DNA of 20,059 nucleotides from CAZADH01 sp964483805 (GCA_964483805.1 CAZADH010000092.1:1-20059), one strand, 5' to 3'; shown: positions 1 through 7,345, counted from the first letter of the stretch. Notes: generated by a model from the letters alone, not told the origin. Translations and numbers: made by a program.

Positions 1-293
1 GCACCGGTACGATATGGCGTCGGCACCAAACGACCACCCTGTGCGGTATTGAGTGCTCCCCCGGCATCGCTCAGTTTCTGCCGCGCCTTTGCGGTCATCG
101 GGTTGGCGCGCACCCAGACCAACGCTTCCTGGGCCAGTTCCATGGCGCGCAGGTAGTTGATCGCTTTGCCGGTCTCACTTCGTGCGGCCGTGAAGGTGAC
201 CAGGATGGGAATGCTCAACACTGCGGCAACGAGAACGGCCACGACCACCTCGATCATGCCCCAGCCATAGCGCACGTGAGTAGACTTTACCAT
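1..293 (-). CDS. Type IV prepilin-like protein, N-terminal part (3' end outside window)
   Basis: The open frame runs from ATG at 293 off the left edge, so only about 97 residues are visible. It starts with a short basic leader (MVKSTHVRYG) followed by WGMIEVVVAVLVAAVL. Cutting after Gly10 gives a mature protein with Glu at +5 and a hydrophobic stretch of about 20 residues, which is the class III signal recognised by prepilin peptidase (PilD family). The following region (residues 37-65) looks like the amphipathic helix of a pilin stalk. The gene is probably a minor pilin or pseudopilin that assembles in the inner membrane into a type IV pilus or type II secretion pseudopilus. Its ATG lies inside the last codons of the upstream pseudopilin-like gene (7-nt overlap), so the two are probably translationally coupled. 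The missing C-terminus prevents a subfamily call. Confidence 0.8.
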   Translation of the reverse strand, partial: MVKSTHVRYGWGMIEVVVAVLVAAVLSIPILVTFTAARSETGKAINYLRAMELAQEALVWVRANPMTAKARQKLSDAGGALNTAQGGRLVPTPYRTG

Positions 294-2482
294 GAACGGG
301 CACCACCGCGAATGGCATACATTGTATGTACTGTCCCGATGCTTGCCCGTATCGGGTCAGGTGGGCTGTAGACCATGGGGTCGTGCTTGATGGTAAGATT
401 GCGCCCCATTCCCTTGGGGCCTTTGATGCCGATGGGCAGAAAATCGACGACGAGATTGCCAAGGATGGTGACGTCCTTGCCATTGGCGTAGAACATGCCG
501 AGCGGATTGGGAGCCTTCTGTGACGTCGCCACCAGCGACGCTTCGATAGTCACCGCCGCAGCGGGACCACCCACCTCGAACGAGCCGTTGCACACATAGA
601 AACGCACCACGTCGGTGCTGGCCGGATCGCGCTTGCGCAGTTCGCCGAGCCGGCAGTCGCCGTTGAGGATGAGAATCTGCCCGCGACCGCGGAAGCGGGT
701 AACCGGCGCCTGGGCGTTGCTCAGATCGAGGCCGCCGTTTTGGACGACCATGATGCCGTCGATGTCGAGCACCGACTTGCCGTCGGTGTCTTGGCTCACC
801 CGCTCGCGCAACAACTCGCTGGCATTGGCGAAGGAATGGGAAACCAGCTTCTCATCAGGATCGGGAAAGATATCACCGGCCGGAATCTGGCGATCGACCT
901 GTTCGGGTTCGGTGGCCAGCGCCGCTGCACCCTTGAAAAACAACCGGTTGATCGGTTTGTCGTCGACCGGCCGGCTCATCAGCACGGATTCGGCCACGAT
1001 GTTCTTGCTCAACGGGCGGTTGAGGAAGGTGCTGGCTTTTTCGGGGCGCATGAACGGCAACGCGATTGGGGCCATGGTCACCGTGACCTTGCCGTTGAAC
1101 GACTCGAGGGGCGCATCGAAGAAATCGAAGAACGCGATCTTGAAGAACCGCAGGTAGACGTTGCCCTCGACGCGCACCGGCGTTCGCCGATCGACCCCGA
1201 AGATGCGCGGCATCCGCCCGCCAAGAAGTCGGGCCGGATTGTGGCTCTCATACTCGGTGCGCATCGAGGTGATGCCGTGAAACGGTCCCGACCGCGCAAA
1301 CGGTGTGAACTCCTCGTTGCGCCCAATGAGGTGCAGGTAATCGGTGTAGCCAAATTGATACGACCAGTTGGCAATGCAGGTGCGAATCAGCGCTTGATAG
1401 GCATCGGACCCCGCGTAATCGTTCTGGTGCGCCCGATAATCTTGCACAATCTCGTCGGCAACTGTCTTCTGCACCGACGAGGTTGTGTGCTTCAGTGCCA
1501 CGTCGACGATCTTGGTTTTGTAATAATTCTGCAATTCCGGAACCGGCGTGAAATCGCCCATGCCAAAGAGATTGCCGGCATTGATTTCGCTGAACGGTAC
1601 ACGTTGCGGCACCACCCAGAACAACTGACCCTTGCTCGAATTGTTGGCTCCCGGCGGGGCATTGAAGGTGAATCCGACCTCACCCTGGGTGAAGCCTTTG
1701 AGAAGATCGTGGTCTTCTTTGAAATCGATGTCGAGCAGCACCGGCGGCGGGGCCTTGCCCTGCGTCTTCTCGCCGTTGGGATACTCCAGGCAGCGTGGAT
1801 AACCGCGGTTGCCCAGATATGCATAAGAATACGCCTTGCGACTGGGAATACCTTGTATTGTCAGTCGTCGATCCGGATCGTTGTAGTCGGGAACGTAATT
1901 CTTTACGTAGAGTACGTATTTATCGAAGAAATCGCGCAGATCGACGAGTTTCAACTCGCGCCGATCCTTGATCTCCATGCCTTCGTGGGGCAGGTCGGCG
2001 CGACTGGCCCGGGTGACGATCTCGAGGTACCCCACCAATGAGGTCGGCCGTTTCGTGTCACAACCGGTGACGACGATCTTCACGCAGCCCTCGACGTTGA
2101 CCGCTTTGCCCTTCGTGTCGCGGGCCAGTTCATGGGCGTAGGGCAGATCGGTGGCCGTCAGCTCGATGGCTTTCAACCAATGGCCCGCAGCCAACGGATT
2201 CGGTTTGCCGAACGCCTCACGCAGTGCGTTGCCCCACAACCTCGTCGGCTGATTGGCTTGACTGCGGATCTGCGCGACGATCTCTTGGTTGGCGGCCTGT
2301 GCCAGGTTCAGCAAGCGGTTCTGCTCGACACCGTGCGACAACAACTCGATGGTGCCGCTCTTGGCGCGACTGAGCGAGAACGCCAGGATCGCACCGAGAA
2401 TCAGCAATGACACCACGACATACAGGATAAAGCCACCGCGTTGCGGTGGCCATCCGATGCGCGTTGTCGTGGGGCTCCTCAT
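287..2482 (-). CDS. Large pseudopilin-like envelope protein (731 aa)
   Basis: The protein has an N-terminal prepilin-like signal: a basic segment ending in QRGG (residues 14-17), then FILYVVVSLLILGAILAF. Cutting after Gly17 leaves Val rather than Glu at +5. Minor pseudopilins of the GspK/PilX type also deviate there, and GspK is known to lack Glu5. The 700-residue body is much longer than usual minor pilins. Residues from about 570 to 731 are rich in short beta-type strands (IMVVQNGGLDLS, GQILILNGDC, VTILGNLVVDF), suggesting a beta-solenoid or bactofilin-like tail; this is inference. The gene is followed with a 7-nt overlap by a prepilin gene, so both probably act in the same pilus or secretion apparatus. 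The start at 2482 has no Shine-Dalgarno sequence but lies six bases after a -10 element. The specific role is unknown. Confidence 0.8.
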   Translation of the reverse strand: MRSPTTTRIGWPPQRGGFILYVVVSLLILGAILAFSLSRAKSGTIELLSHGVEQNRLLNLAQAANQEIVAQIRSQANQPTRLWGNALREAFGKPNPLAAGHWLKAIELTATDLPYAHELARDTKGKAVNVEGCVKIVVTGCDTKRPTSLVGYLEIVTRASRADLPHEGMEIKDRRELKLVDLRDFFDKYVLYVKNYVPDYNDPDRRLTIQGIPSRKAYSYAYLGNRGYPRCLEYPNGEKTQGKAPPPVLLDIDFKEDHDLLKGFTQGEVGFTFNAPPGANNSSKGQLFWVVPQRVPFSEINAGNLFGMGDFTPVPELQNYYKTKIVDVALKHTTSSVQKTVADEIVQDYRAHQNDYAGSDAYQALIRTCIANWSYQFGYTDYLHLIGRNEEFTPFARSGPFHGITSMRTEYESHNPARLLGGRMPRIFGVDRRTPVRVEGNVYLRFFKIAFFDFFDAPLESFNGKVTVTMAPIALPFMRPEKASTFLNRPLSKNIVAESVLMSRPVDDKPINRLFFKGAAALATEPEQVDRQIPAGDIFPDPDEKLVSHSFANASELLRERVSQDTDGKSVLDIDGIMVVQNGGLDLSNAQAPVTRFRGRGQILILNGDCRLGELRKRDPASTDVVRFYVCNGSFEVGGPAAAVTIEASLVATSQKAPNPLGMFYANGKDVTILGNLVVDFLPIGIKGPKGMGRNLTIKHDPMVYSPPDPIRASIGTVHTMYAIRGGARSW

Positions 2483-2488
2483 GCGGTC

Positions 2489-2517
2489 AATCTAACATGG
2501 GGTCCGGTGAATCCCAA
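2489..2517 (-). promoter_or_regulatory. Candidate sigma-70-type promoter for a leaderless transcript
   Basis: On the minus strand TTGGGA (2517-2512) and TAGATT (2494-2489) are separated by exactly 17 bp. The -10 element ends six bases before the ATG at 2482, so transcription would be expected to begin at or next to the start codon. No ribosome binding site lies upstream of that ATG, which agrees with leaderless translation. Confidence 0.5.
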
Positions 2518-2573
2518 ACTGTCCAAACCCCGCAGTGCCGAAATGGCGCCGTTGACCGGCCAGAAAGACCAAC

Positions 2574-2609
2574 CCGCGCGGAAAGGCCGATTTCGGCCTC
2601 CCCGCGCGG
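2574..2609 (-). terminator. Strong GC-rich hairpin, possible terminator
   Basis: CCGCGCGG (2574-2581) pairs with CCGCGCGG (2602-2609), and inside it AGGCCG (2584-2589) pairs with CGGCCT (2594-2599) around an ATTT loop. The only interruption is an AA/CC internal loop, giving 14 base pairs. It lies about 45 bases after the stop codon of the upstream minus-strand gene. The sequence after the stem on the minus strand (GTTGGTCTTTCT) is only mildly T-rich, so classical intrinsic termination is uncertain. Confidence 0.5.
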
Positions 2610-2654
2610 AGGTCACAGGATCTGGACCTCGGGTGAAAGACGGTCCCGGCTGCC

Positions 2655-3773
2655 TCAGTTGTTGAGAGCGTTGCCCTGCGAATTTTCGCTTGCTTCGGGG
2701 ACTTTCGTGGGGGTCGGATCCGCCGAGGCGTTGCCGGTGTCCGTGCCGGTGGTCGTGTCTGTCGTCGTCCCTGTGGTCGTGTCCGTGCTCGTCGTCGGTG
2801 TACTCGGGGTGCTGCCGCCCGCTGCAGGTGCCGCCGGCGTCGAGGCGCCAACATTGCTGGTGCCGCTGGCGTTGCTGCCGCCGAACCAGCCACCGATCAC
2901 GTCTTTGGCCTTGTTGTACCAGTCGACGCCCTTCTCGAGATAGCCCTTGGCATCTTTGCCGCCGGCGCCACAGGCGTCGAGCCCCGCTTTGACCTTGTCC
3001 ATCCAGGTCGCGTTCGAACCCAGGGCGCTGACGGCACCACTGGCTGCGCTCACGTAAGCTGCGCCCTGTGCGTAACCGGCCACGGCACCCTTGCCGGCGG
3101 CGGTCAGTGCGCCGAAGAAGGCGTTGTCGTCGGTGGCGCCCGCCTTGCCCGAAGCCACCAGCGACTCGCCCATCTTGGTCATTGCGCCGGCGACGGCCAT
3201 CAGCAGCTTGCCGATTGTGCCCAGAACGGCACCGGCGCCGAACAACCAGGTCGTGGCGGCACCGACGGCAATCAACAGAATGCCGACGGTGTTGAGAATC
3301 TTGCCGACACTTTGCAGGCTCTCGCCGGTTTCGATCATGGCCTTCTGCATCTCGGCTTTGGCGCTTGCTGTCTCACCGATGCTGGCCTTCACGCCCGCGC
3401 CCTGCTTAACCGCAGCATCGTGTGACGTGGCCGAGGTCTGGGTTTGCTGGTTGGCGGCCGCCGTCTTCGTCTTGGCTTCGCGGATCTTGGTGTTGGCGTC
3501 CTCGATCTTCTTCTTGTAGTAGTTCCAACTCTTGCCCTTGAGCAGACTGCCGATGCCCAGGCAGAAACTCTTGATTCCGGACACCTTAACTTCCTGAATG
3601 TCCTGCACCTTCTGGTTGGCGTCGGTCGACTGCGTTTTCGCATTGTTGACCGTGGCACTGGTGTCGTTGACCGCCCCGCCCGTTTCGGCCCAGGCCGTCA
3701 CCTCGAACAGAATGGGGTTGAAGACCAACAGTGCCATCAAAACCCAGGAAATCACACGGTTTCGCCGATTCAT
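2655..3773 (-). CDS. Hypothetical secreted protein with hydrophobic hairpin and Thr/Asp-rich tail
   Basis: I do not recognise a family. The chosen start (ATG at 3773) gives 372 residues and has a strong ribosome binding site (GGGAGGGCAGGCAA) just upstream; an in-frame ATG at 3791 would sit before that site and is less likely. Residues 1-29 form a Sec signal peptide ending in AWA, with predicted cleavage before ETGG. Residues 85-150 are polar, Ala/Lys/Thr/Gln-rich and probably helical. Residues about 157-198 are two hydrophobic Gly/Ala-rich segments (VGILLIAVGAATTWLF and VLGTIGKLLMAVAGAM) that could form a membrane hairpin. A Gly/Ala-rich segment follows, then a low-complexity tail of Thr, Asp, Gly and Pro (about 310-372). 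Cysteines are few (Cys71, Cys268). It stands alone between the pilin genes and the sigma/anti-sigma pair. A surface or periplasmic role is likely; no enzymatic motif is visible. Confidence 0.75.
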   Translation of the reverse strand: MNRRNRVISWVLMALLVFNPILFEVTAWAETGGAVNDTSATVNNAKTQSTDANQKVQDIQEVKVSGIKSFCLGIGSLLKGKSWNYYKKKIEDANTKIREAKTKTAAANQQTQTSATSHDAAVKQGAGVKASIGETASAKAEMQKAMIETGESLQSVGKILNTVGILLIAVGAATTWLFGAGAVLGTIGKLLMAVAGAMTKMGESLVASGKAGATDDNAFFGALTAAGKGAVAGYAQGAAYVSAASGAVSALGSNATWMDKVKAGLDACGAGGKDAKGYLEKGVDWYNKAKDVIGGWFGGSNASGTSNVGASTPAAPAAGGSTPSTPTTSTDTTTGTTTDTTTGTDTGNASADPTPTKVPEASENSQGNALNN

Positions 3774-3912
3774 TTGCCTGCCCTCCCTCATTGTTCATTG
3801 ACCTTCGCCCGACCTCACCGTCATTGGCTCCGGCCGACCCACCTTGCCAGTTTACCTGAAGTCACCAGGAAAGACGTTGTCGTTCTGCCGCGTTGTCACA
3901 TCGAAAATCAGC

Positions 3913-5103
3913 TCACGAACCGGACCCGTTGAGAAAGCCGCCATCCGGCTCTGGGGCTGCGATTGCGCCGGCCTCGGTGCTGATGGTCTCGGTCGATGCG
4001 GTGCCTGTTGCCGGGCTGAACGCATCTGACGGCGATGGGTCCGTCGTTGCTGTCATGGTCGCCGGGGTCGCCGCAGCGCCTGCAACCGGTGGCGGGGGAA
4101 CGGCCGTTGATGATGCCGGGAAAATGGCCGCATCCGTTCGCACCGTGGACGACGCCGGCTTGCCCTGCGCCGGTCGCGGATCGACGCCGCCCGACCCGGT
4201 CGGTGGTTCGATGCCCGCGAATGGATCGCCAGTGGTTGCAGCCAGTCGCGTGAACTGACCCCCGCGAACACTGAAACCGTGTTGGGCCGCCAGGGGTTCG
4301 CCGTGATCTTCAGCCGAACCTTGCGCGTGGTGGGCTCGCAACAAGAAGCGAACACTGCCCTCGCTCACAAACAAATCGGTGCCGTTGGTGCCGACCCGCA
4401 CTTCCAGAACCGTGCCGGTGATGCTGATGAGGGCCTCGCGGGTGAGCAGACGCGCGGGGCGCCCATGCACCGGGAACGTGAGGCGGCCCCGGCCTTGGTC
4501 GAGGCGCAGCGTCGCGGTGTCGAGACACGTGAGGGCGAACCCGCCGGTGACCTCGATCACCGCGCCGGAGGCCAGCTCGATGCGGCAGTCGCGGTTGGTG
4601 GGCGACGTGACCACCGGGACCCCGGCGCCCAGGGTGATGGTCTCGGTATTCGTCAGCGCCTTGCCGGCGATCGTAACGCCCGTGCCGCGCACCGAGGCGA
4701 TGATGGGCGGCGGCGCCGCTGGTTGATCACCGGACGAAGCGGGAGATGGCGCTGGTTGTTGGGTCGTGCGCGCGGGAGGAGAAGTGAAATACACTATAAA
4801 TACAACCAATGTGAATAACGCGGCTATGGCGCCGGCCATGACCAGAAGTGGTGGCAGTCGGGTCGGCGTGCGGGTCAATGTCGGCAGTTCGCGGAGCAAC
4901 CGCTCCGCAAACGCCCCGGCCGCCGCATCGCCGGGGTGCAGAGCTCGCAGGTCACGCTCGACCTTGGCCTGGCTGGCCACGGTTCGCGCACAGGAAGAGC
5001 AGTCCGCCACGTGCGCGGTGTAGGCCGCCCGCTCTGTGGCCGACAGGCCGATCGGCCCGCCCTCGTCGAGAATGCGCCTGACGTCGCGACAATCCATGCT
5101 CAT
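3913..5103 (-). CDS. Anti-sigma factor: zinc-finger/TM/FecR-domain protein
   Basis: This 396-residue protein begins at an ATG that overlaps the stop codon of the sigma-factor gene (ATGA), so the two are translationally coupled. The cytoplasmic part carries the HxxxCxxC signature of zinc-binding anti-sigma domains (His31, Cys35, Cys38). One membrane segment spans about residues 84-107. An extracytoplasmic FecR-type domain follows at about 139-257 (strands such as RIELASGAVIEV, LRLDQGRGRLTF, ISITGTVLEVRV, DLFVSEGSVRFLL). The remaining 140 residues are a Pro/Ala/Thr-rich tail without recognisable structure. By family knowledge it holds the ECF sigma factor inactive at the inner membrane until the periplasmic FecR domain receives a signal. 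No TonB-dependent receptor lies nearby, so iron uptake should not be assumed. Starts further upstream lie within the sigma gene in another frame and are rejected. Confidence 0.85.
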   Translation of the reverse strand: MSMDCRDVRRILDEGGPIGLSATERAAYTAHVADCSSCARTVASQAKVERDLRALHPGDAAAGAFAERLLRELPTLTRTPTRLPPLLVMAGAIAALFTLVVFIVYFTSPPARTTQQPAPSPASSGDQPAAPPPIIASVRGTGVTIAGKALTNTETITLGAGVPVVTSPTNRDCRIELASGAVIEVTGGFALTCLDTATLRLDQGRGRLTFPVHGRPARLLTREALISITGTVLEVRVGTNGTDLFVSEGSVRFLLRAHHAQGSAEDHGEPLAAQHGFSVRGGQFTRLAATTGDPFAGIEPPTGSGGVDPRPAQGKPASSTVRTDAAIFPASSTAVPPPPVAGAAATPATMTATTDPSPSDAFSPATGTASTETISTEAGAIAAPEPDGGFLNGSGS

Positions 5104-5681
5104 CGACCGCCTTCGTCCTGTGAGGTTTCGGTGGGTTCCGCCGGCGCGGCGCCATGCTCGGCCCGCAGCCGGCGCAGGCAACTGCTCACCATGTTGCGCA
5201 GCGAGCCTTGCGCCAACCCCGTGATCTGTGCGATTTCGGCGTAATCGTAGTGTTCGACGACGCGCAGAAAGACGACCGCCCTTTCGGTCGGATTCAGTGT
5301 CTGGAGCAGCTCTTCGCCCGATCCGTCGAGAAGCGCCTCCGGTCCGGACACGCCCCCAGCGTCCCGTTCGAGGATGGGCACGGTGCGCGGACGCCGCCGC
5401 TGGTAGCGGATCGCGTCGAGGCACTGGCGGTAGGTGATCGCTGCCAGCCAGGCCGCCACGTGGGTGCCCCGCAGGTTGTGCATCTCTCGCCACGCCTTCA
5501 CGAACACCTCCTGGGCCACGTCCTCGGCGCCCGCTCGATCGCCGAGCATCACCCGCGCTTTGTGCAACACCAGACCCGAAAATCGGCGCACCATCGCCGC
5601 GTATGCCTCGGCATCGCGGCGTTTGAGTCCATCGACCAGTGTGAGGTCGGAGTTGTGCGCGTTCTGGTTGGGATCGGCCAT
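5100..5681 (-). CDS. RNA polymerase ECF-type sigma factor
   Basis: The 193-residue protein has both conserved sigma regions. Region 2 lies at about residues 25-95, including DRAGAEDVAQEVFVKAW (48-64) and the following helix with TYRQCLDAIR. Region 4 lies at about 125-173 (LNPTERAVVFLRVVEHYDY, then the helix-turn-helix around EIAQITGLAQGSLRNMV). The long sigma-70 regions 1 and 3 are absent, as in the ECF group. It would direct RNA polymerase to a small regulon under control of the coupled anti-sigma factor. I chose ATG at 5681 because it leaves the usual short N-terminal extension before region 2. GTG at 5798, preceded by GGAGGACGGAGCAA, is an in-frame alternative that would add 39 atypical residues. 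A TAGACT element at 5775-5770 could be the -10 of its promoter. Confidence 0.9.
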   Translation of the reverse strand: MADPNQNAHNSDLTLVDGLKRRDAEAYAAMVRRFSGLVLHKARVMLGDRAGAEDVAQEVFVKAWREMHNLRGTHVAAWLAAITYRQCLDAIRYQRRRPRTVPILERDAGGVSGPEALLDGSGEELLQTLNPTERAVVFLRVVEHYDYAEIAQITGLAQGSLRNMVSSCLRRLRAEHGAAPAEPTETSQDEGGR

Positions 5682-5874
5682 GGTGGAATACGTCGAGACC
5701 TTTTCAGGGAAGGTGGCAGGCAAGATCGAGAGCGACCGCACCACCGCCGGATGCAGCGCCCCGACCCGGAGTCTACCACAGGCGATCTCGGTCACTTGCT
5801 CCGTCCTCCGCACTCGTTTGTCGTCAAGCAGACGCCGGCGCGACGGCGTTTGTCACATCGGGTTTGTCGGGCGC

Positions 5875-5902
5875 GCAGTGCAACGGCGTCACGCCGCACT
5901 GC
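5875..5902. repeat. Inverted repeat in divergent intergenic region
   Basis: GCAGTG (5875-5880) pairs with CACTGC (5897-5902), and CGGCG (5884-5888) pairs with CGCCG (5892-5896) around a TCA loop, with a three-base CAA bulge on one side. It could be an operator for a regulator of either flanking gene, or a transcript hairpin. There is no T-tract. Confidence 0.45.
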
Positions 5903-5978
5903 CTCGATTCCGGGCGTAACCATTGACAGTTGCTGTATGCAATGGGCACGGGGGACCTGAATCGACGCCGGCCTGTTG

Positions 5979-5984
5979 TATACT
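5979..5984 (+). promoter_or_regulatory. -10 element (TATACT) of a likely leaderless promoter
   Basis: TATACT matches the -10 consensus at five of six positions and ends exactly six bases before the ATG at 5991. No ribosome binding site separates it from the ATG. The corresponding -35 position (5956-5961, CCTGAA) is poor, so the promoter may need an activator or an alternative sigma factor. Confidence 0.45.
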
Positions 5985-5990
5985 AACGGT

Positions 5991-6704
5991 ATGCGCAACG
6001 ATGCATGGTTAACAGTCTTGGCTCCCTTCGTGCTCGCGATCGCACTGGTCGGCGCTGCTGTCTTTGTGGCGGTCCCGGTCGATGCCCGCACCCGGGTCGG
6101 CATCGGGTTGTCGTTCGGTTCCGGTGGTTCGTCCGGATGGGGCCGGTTCGGGCGCTGCCCATTGCTCGAGGCCGATGACCTCGAAGAGTACGTCAGCCGC
6201 ATGATCAAGGAGCGCGACCGGGCCTTCGCCGAGGCCGAGAAGAAGGGCGAGTTTCTGCGCACGGCGCCGATGACCGGGTTTCCGGCGTGGTCGCGGTGTC
6301 AGGAGATCGCTCTCACGACCCGCTCCGACATGCAACTGGTGCGGATGCACATGGCTGCGCTGCGGGCCGCGCTCGCCATGCTCAACGGCCGCCGCGACCA
6401 CGGGTTCGGCGACTCGCTTGGCCGCGATCTGCCCGCCGGTTTCGACGCCGAAGACTGGGGTGAGTCGATCCTCGGCCGGTTGCGGGCGTGCCGCGCCAAT
6501 CGTGAACACGTTGTGCGTATAATCAATCGCCAGGCCGATGCGGTGCGCTACCTGTTCGGCGAGACGCGGTCGGCGATCGAACGCGACGTCGTGGCCGATT
6601 ACCATGCGTGGGAGCGCGCCCGCCTCGACCCGAAAAACCCGCAGGCGGCCAACCGTGCCGCCTGGAAGTTGTGGCACACCATGGGCTGCCCGCAGGCGCG
6701 GTGA
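5991..6704 (+). CDS. Hypothetical exported protein (237 aa)
   Basis: I do not recognise a family. The protein begins with an N-terminal signal peptide or signal anchor (hydrophobic residues about 7-30, possible cleavage after VDA at residue 32). A short Gly/Ser-rich segment follows (SFGSGGSSGWGRFG), and then a largely helical, charged domain. Three cysteines (in GRCPLL, SRCQEI and RACRAN) and a fourth near the C-terminus (GCPQAR) could form disulfides outside the cytoplasm. The chosen ATG at 5991 places the signal peptide at the N-terminus; a TTG five codons upstream is less likely because the -10 element lies there. The next gene starts 13 bases after the stop, so the two are probably co-transcribed, although that neighbour is cytoplasmic and gives no clue to function. 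Confidence 0.7.
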   Translation: MRNDAWLTVLAPFVLAIALVGAAVFVAVPVDARTRVGIGLSFGSGGSSGWGRFGRCPLLEADDLEEYVSRMIKERDRAFAEAEKKGEFLRTAPMTGFPAWSRCQEIALTTRSDMQLVRMHMAALRAALAMLNGRRDHGFGDSLGRDLPAGFDAEDWGESILGRLRACRANREHVVRIINRQADAVRYLFGETRSAIERDVVADYHAWERARLDPKNPQAANRAAWKLWHTMGCPQAR

Positions 6705-6717
6705 GCGGTTGCCGGTC

Positions 6718-7338
6718 ATGGCTGAACGTTCCGTGGTGACCGAGGCGAACACTGTCGGCATCCCCGCCCGCGCCCGATTCGCCTGGCGCATCATCTCTGG
6801 CGGCCAGACCGGTGTCGATCGGGCCGGTCTCGATGCCGCACTTGCGGCCGGGTTGGCGATTGGTGGCTGGTGCCCGCGCGGCCGGCGCGCCGAAGACGGC
6901 GTCATACCCGAGCAATACATCATGCGCGAAGCGCAGACCGACAGATACCCCGAGCGCACCCGGCTCAATGTGCGTGACGCCGACCTGACCTTGATCTTCA
7001 CCGACGGAGCTCTGGAAGGTGGTTCGGCGCTGACGGCCGAGTTGGCGCACAAGTTGCATCGGCCGCTGCTCGTGCTCGATCTGGCCGCGCTCTCGGTGAC
7101 GGCCGCAGCCGCGCGGCTGCGCACGTGGGTGGCCGAACACCCGACCGCGCGCGTGCTCAATGTCGCGGGGCCACGTTTGTCGCAGGCCCCAGAAATTCCT
7201 GCACTCGTCCGACAGGTGCTGCACGATGTATTTATCGAGTGGCGGGCGGCCGGCGATACGGCGGCCGGCGATCCGGCGCCCGCTCCGTGGCCGCCCGAAA
7301 GACCGCAGACCGGCGTGCTCCCGGGTCTCGACGGGTGA
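6718..7338 (+). CDS. Putative molybdenum carrier / YpsA-like Rossmann protein
   Basis: The 206-residue protein matches the family annotated as putative molybdenum carrier (cpYpsA type, related to SLOG/DprA-like nucleotide-binding folds). Diagnostic motifs are IISGGQTGVDRAGLDAA (residues 25-41), GGWCPRGRRAEDG (49-61), a conserved NVRDADLTLIF segment (84-94) and a Gly/Ser loop after it (EGGSALT). The first motif resembles a phosphate- or nucleotide-binding loop. The family label rests on similarity to molybdenum-cofactor carrier proteins; the biochemical role in most bacteria is unproven. The start at 6718 is chosen because it lies 13 bases after the preceding stop and just before the conserved domain; the longer open frame overlaps the preceding gene. 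The C-terminus (after about residue 175) is Pro/Ala-rich and includes a five-residue tandem duplication. Confidence 0.85.
   Translation: MAERSVVTEANTVGIPARARFAWRIISGGQTGVDRAGLDAALAAGLAIGGWCPRGRRAEDGVIPEQYIMREAQTDRYPERTRLNVRDADLTLIFTDGALEGGSALTAELAHKLHRPLLVLDLAALSVTAAAARLRTWVAEHPTARVLNVAGPRLSQAPEIPALVRQVLHDVFIEWRAAGDTAAGDPAPAPWPPERPQTGVLPGLDG
7246..7275 (+). repeat. Two-copy 15-bp in-frame tandem repeat
   Basis: GCGGCCGGCGATACG (7246-7260) is followed directly by GCGGCCGGCGATCCG (7261-7275), differing at one base. It encodes AAGDT-AAGDP in the tail of the molybdenum-carrier-like protein. This looks like a recent slippage or duplication in a non-conserved tail. Confidence 0.7.
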
Positions 7339-7345
7339 CTTTCCC

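Larger units (their letters stand above)
5682..5990. other. Divergent intergenic region between sigma factor and exported-protein gene
   Basis: This 309-bp stretch separates two divergently transcribed genes. It must hold promoters for both. I can see a -10-like TAGACT for the sigma gene on the minus strand, a TATACT immediately before the plus-strand gene, and a hairpin in the middle. An isolated TTGACA at 5923-5928 has no -10 element at the right distance. No convincing small gene is visible on either strand. Confidence 0.6.

Noticed and set aside
740..2041. 433-residue plus-strand open frame
   Set aside because: It is antisense to the pseudopilin-like gene, has no recognisable domain or ribosome binding site, and arises from codon bias in GC-rich DNA.
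5923..5928. Perfect TTGACA on the plus strand
   Set aside because: No -10-like hexamer occurs 16-18 bases downstream, and the TATACT before the gene is 50 bases away.
6009..7160. 383-codon minus-strand open frame across two plus-strand genes
   Set aside because: The plus-strand genes have a signal peptide and the conserved molybdenum-carrier motifs; the minus frame is Arg/Ala/Pro-rich without a motif.
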